Source: Treponema sp. (GTDB taxonomy: Bacteria > Spirochaetota > Spirochaetia > Treponematales > Breznakiellaceae). Taken from it: 17,159 nt of DNA. Each line of letters starts with the position of its first letter. Position 1 is the first letter of the stretch. Under the pieces are notes generated by a model. The model saw nothing but the letters and a program-made list of their open reading frames with translations. It ran no database searches and had not been told where the DNA came from. Of this stretch, positions 1 to 6,879 are shown in pieces. The stretch lies in assembly GCA_031288005.1 (NCBI GenBank), contig JAITSE010000030.1, positions 1 to 17,159 on the forward strand, in the 5' to 3' direction. The position numbers were made by a program, and so were the translations under genes.

Positions 1-11
1 AAAAACAATCC

Positions 12-47
12 GCAAAACTCCTAAGCAAACCGGCTCCGCCGGTTTGC
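12..47 (+). repeat. REP-like hairpin, GCAAAACTCC family, copy 1
   Basis: The word GCAAAACTCCTAAG (12-25) leads into a perfect 9-bp stem, GCAAACCGG (25-33) against CCGGTTTGC (39-47), with the loop CTCCG. The same leader followed by a different but self-complementary stem recurs at 431-463 and, inverted, near 475-503, so this is a member of a dispersed hairpin family. The right arm CCGGTTTGCAC is repeated once more at about 57-67, just before the tandem array. Whether this is a RAYT-mobilised REP element is inferred from the RAYT remnants elsewhere in the window. Confidence 0.7.
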
Positions 48-64
48 ACGGCCCCGCCGGTTTG

Positions 65-379
65 CACGAGCCATTGGTGGATATCCACGAGCCATCGGTG
101 GATATCCACGAGCCATCGGAGGATATCCACGAGCCATCGGTGGCTATCCACGAGCCCGCGGGGGATCTCCACGAGACATGGGTGGCTAGCCACGAGCCAC
201 GGGTGGCTGTCCACGAGCCCTGGGTGGATATCCACGAGCCACGGGTGGATATCCACGAGCCATCGGTGGATATCCACGAGCCACTGGTGGATATCCACGA
301 GCCATCGGTGGATATCCACGAGCCATCGGTGGATATCCACGAGCCATCGGTGGATATCCACGAGCCATCGGTGGAACAA
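65..379. repeat. Fifteen-unit 21-bp tandem array with internal 12-bp palindrome
   Basis: Fifteen 21-bp units run without gaps. The consensus unit is CACGAGCCATCGGTGGATAT, plus one C, and most units contain the perfect palindrome GTGGATATCCAC. Units 4-9 (about 128-250) are the most diverged and the last units are nearly identical, as expected for recent expansion at one end. Because 21 is a multiple of three the array is open in frame on both strands (HEPSVDI-type repeat on plus, MARGYPP-type on minus). There is no convincing ribosome binding site and hairpin repeats flank both sides, so coding is unlikely. It could be a protein-binding array or a slippage-expanded non-coding repeat. Confidence 0.85.
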
Positions 380-430
380 ATCCGGGGAGTTTTGCGGAAT
401 TAGAAAAGTCCTTTATATCCATCAAAGCCC

Positions 431-503
431 GCAAAACTCCTAAGCAACCGCGCAAGCGGTTGCATGGGAACCCTGCGGACCTGCGGTCCGCTTGGAGTTT
501 TGC
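431..503. repeat. Inverted pair of GCAAAACTCC-family hairpins (copies 2 and 3)
   Basis: Copy 2 reads GCAAAACTCCTAA (431-443) followed by a perfect 8-bp hairpin, GCAACCGC (444-451), loop GCAA, GCGGTTGC (456-463). Copy 3 is the reverse orientation: hairpin GCGGACC (475-481), loop TGC, GGTCCGC (485-491), followed by TTGGAGTTTTGC, the reverse complement of the leader. The two face each other with 11 bases between, so the block has the head-to-head arrangement typical of paired REP units (BIME-like). Confidence 0.7.
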
Positions 504-536
504 GGACATCTATGGCCGCATGGAGGCTGCTTGTGA

Positions 537-690
537 CGCAAAACTCCACGCACTTTTTCTCCGGGGGTTTCCCCGGGAATCAGCCCTTAGGACTATGGAG
601 TTTTAGGAACCTTCGGTTCCATGCCTCCTATGATATCCACAGTTACAACGGGGTGCAAAAAACTCCTAAGAGACCGCGCAGCGGTTCTCA
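537..690. repeat. Cluster of further hairpin repeats
   Basis: The stretch holds a third leader (CGCAAAACTCC, about 538-548) followed by the hairpin CCGGGG (561-566)/CCCCGG (571-576). Next is an inverted leader GGAGTTTTA with the hairpin GGAACC (606-611), loop TTC, GGTTCC (615-620). Last comes a forward leader CAAAAAACTCCTAAG (656-670) with an imperfect stem pairing GAGACCGC (670-677) with GCGGTTCTC (681-689). I see no gene in 380-665; open frames there are accidental. Confidence 0.6.
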
Positions 691-1610
691 AGTCCGGGGA
701 GAAATTCAGCGTATTCCCAGACCGGGTCGTGCAATCCGGCTCCGCTGAGACCGGAGGTCTCAAGATTGCTTGGAGTTTTGAGGCCCCAGGGGGCCTCTTT
801 CAAAACTCCCCGCACTTTTTCTAGGGGTCTGTCACCAGGGTCCGTCCCTTGCGGGATCAGGAGGCGCCGGCCTGAGTTCTCAAGCTCAGGCGGCTTTATA
901 AAGGCTTCTGAAAGCAGCCCGGCTTCTGTCGGAAGCTGCAGCTTCCGCAGCAGCCCGGCTTCTGCTGCCGGCGCAGCCATGGCTTCGTTTTTCCCGGCGT
1001 GGAGCAGAACAGCGTAGCGGCCCGGCGGCGGAAGAATCAAGCTTGACGCGGCGCGGTTTGCCTCTGAAATGTCAACAGTATAATTGCGGCCCAGCATGGA
1101 CGCGGCTTCCTCAAGGCGGCCTTCGGCAAGAGCCTGGCGGATGCGGCTTGAACTTATGGGGGATGAGCCTTCCATAACGGCTTCCACAATGCCGGTTGGA
1201 ACGCCCATTCTCTGAATTTCTTCGGCCCCGGTATCCCTGTGAAAGCCGCAGCGAAAATTCCTCCCAAGCGCAAGGAAGGCCAGGTTTCCCCGCTCCTCAA
1301 GCAGGCGGATAAATTCCAGCCCCGGCAGCCGGCTCAAGCGCTCCGTAAAATCAATGCGCAGGATAAACTCCGCTCCCAGGCTTTCAATGAGCGCGGCTTT
1401 CTGCCTGAAGCTCAGGATGTTCCCGGCTTTTTTCGGGTTCTCCCTGAAGACGGCAATAACCGGCGCGCAGGGGCCGCCGCGGTCCAGCGTCCGCTCAATA
1501 AGGGCTTTGTGGCCCCGGTGTACCCCGTCAAAGACCCCGATTGTCATGGCTGAGGGCCTGCCGCCGGGCAGCCCTTCTTTAAGGAAAGCGGGCCATTCGA
1601 TTATCCTCAT
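666..1610 (-). CDS. ribF: FAD synthetase (RibF N-terminal domain) without riboflavin kinase domain
   Basis: The protein is predicted to adenylylate FMN to FAD. Residues 25-34 read GVFDGVHRGH, the nucleotide-binding signature of RibF-type FAD synthetases (the HxGH variant of nucleotidyltransferases). FRENP follows at about 55-59, and SSSRIRQALAEGRLEEA at 153-169 is the family's second conserved block. A bifunctional RibF has a C-terminal riboflavin kinase with a G-x-PTAN motif; none is visible here, so FMN probably comes from elsewhere. Residues from about 180 have no recognisable family motif, and about 267-288 are encoded by a hairpin repeat, so the natural C-terminus may have been replaced. 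The ATG at 1610 lies 9 bases after the upstream prenyl synthase stop, the third gene of an apparent operon. The ribosome binding site is weak. Family call is firm; C-terminal structure is uncertain. Confidence 0.88.
   Translation of the reverse strand: MRIIEWPAFLKEGLPGGRPSAMTIGVFDGVHRGHKALIERTLDRGGPCAPVIAVFRENPKKAGNILSFRQKAALIESLGAEFILRIDFTERLSRLPGLEFIRLLEERGNLAFLALGRNFRCGFHRDTGAEEIQRMGVPTGIVEAVMEGSSPISSSRIRQALAEGRLEEAASMLGRNYTVDISEANRAASSLILPPPGRYAVLLHAGKNEAMAAPAAEAGLLRKLQLPTEAGLLSEAFIKPPELENSGRRLLIPQGTDPGDRPLEKVRGVLKEAPWGLKTPSNLETSGLSGAGLHDPVWEYAEFLPGLENRCAVS
747..809. repeat. Double hairpin repeat inside the 3' end of ribF
   Basis: Two adjoining hairpins. The first is GAGACC (747-752), loop GGA, GGTCTC (756-761). 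The second has an outer stem GGAGTTTTG (772-780) pairing with CAAAACTCC (801-809) and an inner stem GAGGCCCC (780-787) pairing with GGGGCCTC (790-797). GGAGTTTT and its complement are the family's leader word. The element lies within the open frame of ribF and encodes roughly residues 267-288 of that protein. Confidence 0.7.
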
Positions 1611-1619
1611 ACGCGCCGC

Positions 1620-2585
1620 CTATTGTTCCCGCTCAAGGAGCCGCCGGGTCAGGGTCTCAAGCATAAGCCGGTTCTCCCCAGGCGGCAGCGCGGCGATTTC
1701 CCTAAGCGCCCGGCGGGTGTAGTTTTCGGCGTAACGGAGCGCGGCTTCGGTCCCTCCGTTCCGGCGCGCCAGCTCAAAGATGCGCGCCCCGTCTTCGGCG
1801 GTAAAGGAGGCTTTAGAAAAAATAGCCGCCAGGGTCCCTGACTTGTCCAGGGGCAGGGCGCACAGCGCCGGCAGGGTAATAAGCCCCGCGGCGATGTCGG
1901 TTCCCAGGGCTTTCCCCGCCCGCTCCTGATTCCCCGTGTAATCCAGAATGTCGTCGATAATCTGAAAGGCGGCGCCGATGTTATAGCCTATGCGCCTGAG
2001 CCGCCGGCATATTTCCTTTGGGGCCTTTGCCTCATGGGCCCCGGCATAACAGGCCAGGGAAAAAAGCAGCGCGGATTTCCCCAGGATCTTCCGCAGATAG
2101 CTCCGCAGGGATACATTGCTCTTGAAGCGGTCGTTGTTCTGCTCAATTTCCATGGCGCAGATAGTCGAAATAAGCCGCGCCAGGTTGAGGGCGTTTTGGG
2201 GAGAGGTATACTTGGCGGTAATAAGGAAGCAGCGGGAAAGAAGGTAGTCCCCGATAAGAACCGCGTCCCGTTTTCCAAAACGGGTATGCATGGCGGGAAG
2301 CCCGCGGCGCAGGGGAGAATCGTCAATCACGTCATCATGGATGAGGGTCGCCATGTGAAGCATTTCCAGGGCGGCGGCAAGGCTGTAGTGTTTTTCCCTG
2401 ACTTTGCCGAAGCGGGCCGCTATGAGGAAGAGACCGGGCCTGAGCAGCTTGCCCTTTCCGTCGAAAAGCGCGGAGAGTCCGCCTGAAATAAGCGGGTTTG
2501 CCGAGGCCGAGGAGCTGCGGATAATGCCGGAAACTTTTTCCAGGGCTTCCGGCATTCCGGAAAAATCATTCCAGTATGAAGTCAT
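1620..2585 (-). CDS. Long-chain polyprenyl diphosphate synthase
   Basis: This trans-prenyltransferase condenses isopentenyl diphosphate onto an allylic diphosphate. The substrate motif GKLLRPG lies at about 45-51, the first aspartate-rich motif DDVIDD at 84-89 and the second, DDILD, at 211-215, in a protein of 321 residues, normal for the family. The residue five before the first Asp motif is Ala (MATLIHDD), small as in synthases that make long chains, rather than the bulky aromatic of farnesyl synthases. The likely product is a C30-C40 chain for a quinone or similar lipid. It sits 15 bases after the NDH-2-like gene and 9 bases before ribF, all on the same strand, which supports a role in a membrane redox module. 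Exact chain length cannot be read from sequence, so no symbol is given. Confidence 0.9.
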   Translation of the reverse strand: MTSYWNDFSGMPEALEKVSGIIRSSSASANPLISGGLSALFDGKGKLLRPGLFLIAARFGKVREKHYSLAAALEMLHMATLIHDDVIDDSPLRRGLPAMHTRFGKRDAVLIGDYLLSRCFLITAKYTSPQNALNLARLISTICAMEIEQNNDRFKSNVSLRSYLRKILGKSALLFSLACYAGAHEAKAPKEICRRLRRIGYNIGAAFQIIDDILDYTGNQERAGKALGTDIAAGLITLPALCALPLDKSGTLAAIFSKASFTAEDGARIFELARRNGGTEAALRYAENYTRRALREIAALPPGENRLMLETLTRRLLEREQ

Positions 2586-2600
2586 CGGCTGTCCGTATAT

Positions 2601-4652
2601 TTATTTTGACGGCCCATCGAGGTACCAGTGACTCAGGCGGGCAAAGCGGGTTCCATTCCACCATTTTTTGAAGAGGGGAACCACCCAGCAGTCAAGCCCA
2701 AAGGCTCTGCCCGCGCCGCCGAGCAGGAGGAATCCCGCAAAGATGAACCACACCTGATTCCAGGCAAACATTCCCGAAAGGGTGAATACCAGGCACATGA
2801 CTATCGAAGCCGCCGCCGCCCACCAGGTAAAGAGGCCGCCCATCATGGCAAGGCCGATGCAAATTTCCGCAAGAACAACCATTAACTGAAAGATCTGAAA
2901 GGGAATATGCGCGGCGATGCTGTCCATAAAAGTAGTCCTGAACCAGAGCGCCGCCGCTCCGTTGATGTCCAAAATGGGCTTGCTCAAATCCCAGACGCCC
3001 TGAAAGGCGCCCTCAGCCGCGGCGCTTGCCGCTTCCGACGCGGCGCTGACCGTTTCCACCGCGGCGCTTGAAACCGTGTCCGCGCCGCCGCCGAAAAGAT
3101 CGCCCGCAGCGTCAAGCGCCTCGCCCGAAAGGTCTTCCGCGGCGCTTGCGGCGCTCACGGCATCGGCGGCTTCCGAAGGATGCCCGGCTTCCGCGCCGGA
3201 CTGGCTTACGCCGGGAGAGAACATCCAGCCCGACTTGCTGCCATCTCTCCAGGAAAGCCAGCCTTCGCCTATCTTGTTGATCCCTTCAAAAACCCACATA
3301 AGCCCCAGCCAGAGCCTGATGGGAAGGAGCCAGTAGCCCCTGGTTTTGTAGGCCCCAAAGCCCCGGACAAAAGAGCGGCCATGGCGCATATCCAGGAATT
3401 CGTGCTTGATGTATTCCCAGCACTGGTTGAACCCGGCCACCCCGATAAGGTAGTGGAGGTTGACGATATGCTTCATGGCCATAGCGAAGAAGCCCGACAG
3501 CTTAATGCCCATGGCGTTAGAGACCGCGTACTTGCCCCCGACGGAAACCATAAAGCCGTGGTAGTTGGATTTGAACTTTTTCGCCTCCTGGCCCTCAATG
3601 TCGGCGATGACGTTGCGGGCCGCGGTCTCGCCGGTTTGTACGGCGGTTTCCACGATTTGGGGCAGGGGCTTTTCGTTTTCGATGAACCAAACATTATCCC
3701 CCACAGGGAACACGTTGGGATGGTCCACAGAGCGCATTTCTTCGGTAACCAGGAGCCGCCCCTTGCGGTTCCGTTTTGGGGGGCCGTCCCCGGAATTTTC
3801 AAGGTTCCTGCCGAAAGGTCCTTTGGCAAGGTCCAGGGAATCGGCGAAGGCGCAGCCTGTAACGCCGGCGGTCCAGATGAAGGCGCCGGTTTCCAGAACA
3901 GAGCCGTCTTTGAGCTTGACCACTCCAGGCTCGGCCCCCACGATGGGGGTGTTCACCAGTAGTTCCGCCCCATGGCGCTTCATGTAATAGACGACCTTCT
4001 CCCGCAGTTCCTCTTCCAGCATGGGCAGAATATGCGGCAGGGCTTCTACCACCGTAATACGCACTTCGTTTTTGGCTGTCAGCCACTTGGCGCACATGGC
4101 GTCCCGCCATTCCAGAAGCTCGCCGGCCATTTCAATTCCCGTAAAGCCCCCTCCGGCCACGACAAAGCTAAGCATCTTCCGGCGCTTAAGCCGGTCCTGT
4201 TCGGCCACAGCCTTCTCGAAAATATCATCGATGTGATACCGCAGTTTCATTGCGTCATCAAAGGACCAGAGGGTAAAGGAATTTTCTTTGATTCCCGGAA
4301 TCCCGAAGAATTCCGGCTCTGCGCCGCTGCCCAGGATCAGATAATCGTAATCGTAGCTCCTTACGGCGGACCGGGCCTGTTTTTTTTCAAAATCAACGGA
4401 AACGATAGTATCAAGAACCACCTTGATTTTTGAGGCCCCAAATATTTTGGCATAAGGAACCCGCACCGAATCGGGTTCAACCCGGTGTCCCGCGACTTCG
4501 TGGAGTTCCGTCATCAGAGTGTGGAAGGGATGCCGGTCTATAAGGGTAACAGTAACTCCGCTATTGTTTTTGTACTTCTTTGCAAGCTTTTTAGCCGCGG
4601 CGATTCCCCCATAACCGCCGCCGATAATAAGAATATTATTTCTGTTTTCCAT
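2601..4652 (-). CDS. ndh: Type II NADH dehydrogenase-like flavoprotein fused to DoxX-like membrane domain
   Basis: A 683-residue two-part protein. Residues 1 to about 400 form an NDH-2-type pyridine nucleotide-disulfide oxidoreductase: FAD-binding LIIGGGYGG at about 8-16, NADH-binding VVAGGGFTGIE at about 164-174, and the late FAD contact VFPVGDN at about 314-320. From about 437 comes a hydrophobic DoxX-like domain (YWLLPIRLWLGLMWVFEGINK, then several membrane helices to the end), interrupted at about 488-560 by an Ala/Ser/Glu/Asp-rich linker. It would oxidise NAD(P)H at the membrane and pass electrons to a quinone or other acceptor. An upstream in-frame start (4712) exists, but the ATG at 4652 has AGGAG six bases upstream and starts right at the FAD motif, so I chose it. 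First gene of an operon with a prenyl synthase and FAD synthetase. Confidence 0.88.
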   Translation of the reverse strand: MENRNNILIIGGGYGGIAAAKKLAKKYKNNSGVTVTLIDRHPFHTLMTELHEVAGHRVEPDSVRVPYAKIFGASKIKVVLDTIVSVDFEKKQARSAVRSYDYDYLILGSGAEPEFFGIPGIKENSFTLWSFDDAMKLRYHIDDIFEKAVAEQDRLKRRKMLSFVVAGGGFTGIEMAGELLEWRDAMCAKWLTAKNEVRITVVEALPHILPMLEEELREKVVYYMKRHGAELLVNTPIVGAEPGVVKLKDGSVLETGAFIWTAGVTGCAFADSLDLAKGPFGRNLENSGDGPPKRNRKGRLLVTEEMRSVDHPNVFPVGDNVWFIENEKPLPQIVETAVQTGETAARNVIADIEGQEAKKFKSNYHGFMVSVGGKYAVSNAMGIKLSGFFAMAMKHIVNLHYLIGVAGFNQCWEYIKHEFLDMRHGRSFVRGFGAYKTRGYWLLPIRLWLGLMWVFEGINKIGEGWLSWRDGSKSGWMFSPGVSQSGAEAGHPSEAADAVSAASAAEDLSGEALDAAGDLFGGGADTVSSAAVETVSAASEAASAAAEGAFQGVWDLSKPILDINGAAALWFRTTFMDSIAAHIPFQIFQLMVVLAEICIGLAMMGGLFTWWAAAASIVMCLVFTLSGMFAWNQVWFIFAGFLLLGGAGRAFGLDCWVVPLFKKWWNGTRFARLSHWYLDGPSK

Positions 4653-4802
4653 AAAAACTCCTGTAGCTGTTCTCCTTAGCAAAAGTAAAAGTATTTTTTG
4701 AGCTTCTTCCAAAACCAGAAGCCGCGGCTTGACAAACTTAACGTTTGATATGTTTTGAAGAGCCTCTAAATTGAAATTTTAAAAAGCCTTCTTTAATAAA
4801 GA

Positions 4803-4937
4803 TAATAGACTTGTTCATCGGAAACGCAGTTTCCGCAACATCAGTTATCGTCGAACTATCGGTTCGCAGAACCACAGTTCAATTCTTCTTAAAAATAGCA
4901 AAGCGCAAGGCGTTTTGCAAGACTTGTCTAATAATAT
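4803..4937. repeat. MITE/REP-like block of three hairpins
   Basis: Three hairpins lie in a row: CGGAAAC (4819-4825), loop GCA, GTTTCCG (4829-4835); CGAAC (4852-4856)/GTTCG (4862-4866); and GCAAAGCG (4898-4905) with CGTTTTGC (4911-4918), one mismatch. The block is bounded by ATAATAGACTTGT on the left and ACTTGTCTAATAATA on the right, whose reverse complement shares TAxTAGAC with the left end, so they may be degenerate terminal inverted repeats. The bounded-element reading is an inference; the hairpins are seen directly. Confidence 0.4.
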
Positions 4938-4965
4938 TGCTTATATAACTAAAGTTTTATATTAT
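4937..4965 (+). promoter_or_regulatory. Possible sigma70-type promoter for the 5081 gene
   Basis: TTGCTT (4937-4942) and TATTAT (4960-4965) are separated by 17 bases in an AT-rich stretch about 115 bases upstream of the split gene starting at 5081. AT-rich DNA gives chance matches, so this is tentative. Confidence 0.3.
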
Positions 4966-5080
4966 ACATTACATAATTCTTTATAAGATAATGAATTATA
5001 GCATATAGAACAGATATTGTCTACAAATAGGTATCAACAATGGCTGCGACTGTCTCATATCTTAACATCTATCCGTATTT

Positions 5081-5839
5081 ATGATATACTTGAAGTTAAT
5101 GCGCTATCAAAGTGAAAACACAGTGATAAAAAACGAGTTTGACGGCTCTGTAATGCAGCTAGCCAAGCTTGACCGGAAGTACCTGCGCTGCGTCAAAGAG
5201 TACGACCAGCTTGACAGCGTAGCCTGTAAAGTGTTTTCCGCGCTCCGCGCCGGGGACCTTGAACAAATCGAAACTTCCCTTGCCATTGTAGCGAATAATA
5301 TGCGGGCGGACATTCTGTTAATCGGCCTTTCCTGCATCATCATTGAAAGGGAAGGAATTTATATTGAAGCCGGTTACCGCTCCTATCTTGAATACTCCGG
5401 GCGGCTTTTTGAAAAACTGTAAATCGCGCCGCAGACCCTGAGCGACGCGAAAAATATCATGGCCGCCTATATAGACCATTACAAGGGCCTGTCAAAACAC
5501 GGCTTCAAATTAGGCAGGAACGCCCATAAACTCCGATACCTTGAGGAAGCCATAGAAAACCACGGCAACGCCGATAAAGCGTATAACAAGGCATCGACCG
5601 CCACTTTTCGGGATTTTGTGGAATGGGCAAAAAAGCCGGATCAAGCCGCACTGCCCCCACAGGAACCGAAAATTAAAATCAAGATTGACGGCGGCAAAAT
5701 TTTAATTAACGGCCAAAATATACTTAATATACCCGATACCGTGCCTGAAAAAATTAAACAAAACGTAACGAAAGACCTTGTCGAGACTTTTCGGATTCGC
5801 GTCTCCGGCAACGAACCTTTTTATTCCCTTGGGGTTTAA
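5081..5839 (+). pseudogene. Unknown gene split by an in-frame TAA stop
   Basis: Two open frames, 5081-5422 (113 residues) and 5459-5839 (126 residues), lie in the same reading frame, and the only interruption is TAA at 5420-5422. The 12 codons between (IAPQTLSDAKNI) read as ordinary protein and lead smoothly into MAAYIDHYKGL, so the parts look like one gene of about 252 residues with a nonsense mutation. The first part is helical and charged, with one hydrophobic stretch (ILLIGLSCIII). The second has a basic helical region and then KIKIKIDGGKILING, probably beta strands. I do not recognise the family. The gene stops just before an IS200-type transposase, whose left end may have altered its C-terminus. 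Two separate genes remain possible, but the start at 5459 has no evident ribosome binding site. Confidence 0.55.
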
Positions 5840-5844
5840 CAAGG
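5827..5844 (+). repeat. Possible left-end hairpin of the IS200-type element
   Basis: CCTTG (5827-5831) and CAAGG (5840-5844) form a 5-bp stem about 28 bases upstream of the tnpA start. IS200/IS605 elements carry sub-terminal hairpins recognised by TnpA instead of terminal inverted repeats, and the spacing fits, but the stem is short. Confidence 0.35.
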
Positions 5845-5871
5845 ATAGTAAAAAAAAGATATAATGGAGAA

Positions 5872-6170
5872 ATGAGTGAATATATACACAAATCACATAA
5901 TGTATCGGTATTACTCTATCACATAGTATGTTCTGCGAAGTATAGAAGAGTAGTAATCAGCGAAGATGTAGATAAGACGATAAAAGAGGTATGTGAGGGG
6001 ATAAGCAAGCGATATGAGACAAAGTTTTTAGAGATAGGGGCAGAAGTGGATCATGTACATTTTCTTATTCAGTCAGTGCCGTCATATAGTCCGGCAAAAA
6101 TAGTTACAACGATAAAAAGCATAATAGCGAAAAAGGTCTTTGAAAGGCATCCGGAAGTGAAGAGCCTTGA
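5872..6170 (+). pseudogene. tnpA: IS200-type Y1 transposase (tnpA), 3' truncated
   Basis: Residues 1 to about 98 match the IS200/IS605 single-strand transposase: LLYHIVCSAKYRR near the N-terminus, the metal-binding HUH motif as VDHVHFLIQ at 59-67, then SPAKIVTTIKSIIAKKVFERHP. The normal continuation (a LWGGEFWSDGY-like block, then the catalytic tyrosine at about residue 125) is missing. After about 6170 the frame reads unrelated codons to 6216, because the DNA there is the complement of a phage gene fragment. The transposase is therefore inactive. The base composition is more AT-rich than that of neighbouring genes, as expected for an acquired element. A TATAAT and GGAGA stand just before the ATG. 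Confidence 0.85.
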
Positions 6171-6612
6171 GATGGGCTTTCAGATCAAAAGATCTGCCTG
6201 TTGCTTCCCCGCTTAGAATTTCCTTGATAGACTTCTTTGACAAAGTTGCGGACAGCCCCGATCTGCTTATCAGGGGTTTATCCACAATATCCTCCAAAAT
6301 TTCACGAGCTTGGGCAAAAGAAGCAGCAGTTTTTGACATTTTTGCCATTTCCCGGACTTCATCGGGTGTACCGAAGTCCGATATTTTGAGGTCCGCCGCC
6401 TTCCTGCCGCTGCTGTCCCACGGTTCTTTACCCGCCACCCTTTTCAGCCTCCAATCTCCGGGACCCGCCTTGATATACTCCTTGCCGCCCCAAACCCGCA
6501 CGGTTCCCACCGGCAGTCCGCTCTTTTGCAGAAGCATACCACACCGGAGCCTTAGAGCAAAGGCGGAGGACTTTTTTATAAGCAGAACCATCTTTCCCAT
6601 TTTGTTTTCCAT
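6163..6612 (-). pseudogene. Phage polyvalent-protein domain fragment (LPD3-like), 3' truncated
   Basis: From the ATG at 6612 (MENKMGKMVLLIKKSS) the frame encodes a region with VGTVRVWGGKEYIKAG, then DLKISDFGTPDEVREMA, and then SGLSATLSKKSIKEILSG and SFDLKAHLKA. This order resembles domains of large polyvalent phage and mobile-element proteins (LPD3-type as I remember the family; no search was possible). The match stops at about 6163-6172, where the sequence becomes the antisense of the IS200 tnpA, so the C-terminal part has been lost by deletion or insertion. A TTG at 6651 is an alternative start. It belongs with the minus-strand phage genes at 6841-9317. Confidence 0.5.
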
Positions 6613-6687
6613 CTCCCGCCTTTTATAGTCCTCTCTGTAAAGCTCCGACAATTAAACCGAAGGATAAAACAATAACCGAACAGTATT

Positions 6688-6879
6688 ATGAAAAAGGGGG
6701 GACGCCGCCAACGGCGTACTTATTGCGATTCATGCAAAGCCCTTGTAGATGATTCCGGCCCCGGGAAGGACAAGCTGCCTTGGACCAACCGGCAATCCGG
6801 TATCTGCCCATACTGCGGCGGCCCAATTTATAAAGACCGATCATCGTCCCCAGGGAAACCGGCAGACAAACTGGAATAG
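6688..6879 (+). CDS. Small zinc-ribbon-like protein
   Basis: A 63-residue basic protein with two Cys pairs, YCDSC at 12-16 and ICPYCGG at about 39-45. This is the spacing of a treble-clef or zinc-ribbon metal site in which four cysteines hold one zinc. The N-terminus is rich in Lys and Arg, suggesting nucleic acid contact. It is on the strand opposite to the phage cassette and its 3' end overlaps the 3' end of the 131-residue gene by 39 bases. No clear ribosome binding site is present. The regular Cys pattern is the main reason for calling it; a chance open frame is possible. Confidence 0.45.
   Translation: MKKGGRRQRRTYCDSCKALVDDSGPGKDKLPWTNRQSGICPYCGGPIYKDRSSSPGKPADKLE

Larger units (their letters stand above)
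4653..5080. other. AT-rich intergenic region with hairpins
   Basis: No gene is visible in these about 430 bases. CAAAC (4733-4737) and GTTTG (4743-4747) form a small dyad upstream of the NDH-2 gene that could be an operator. The MITE-like block at 4803-4937 and a possible plus-strand promoter at 4937-4965 are listed separately. The composition is much more AT-rich than the flanking genes. Confidence 0.6.

Noticed and set aside
65..379. CRISPR array
   Set aside because: Units follow each other with no spacers, and the 21-bp period is too short for repeat plus spacer; no cas genes are nearby.
44..403. 119-residue HEPSVDI-repeat protein on the plus strand, and the MARGYPP-repeat frame on the minus strand
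   Set aside because: Both frames are open only because the 21-bp unit is a multiple of three; there is no ribosome binding site, and the start lies in a hairpin repeat.
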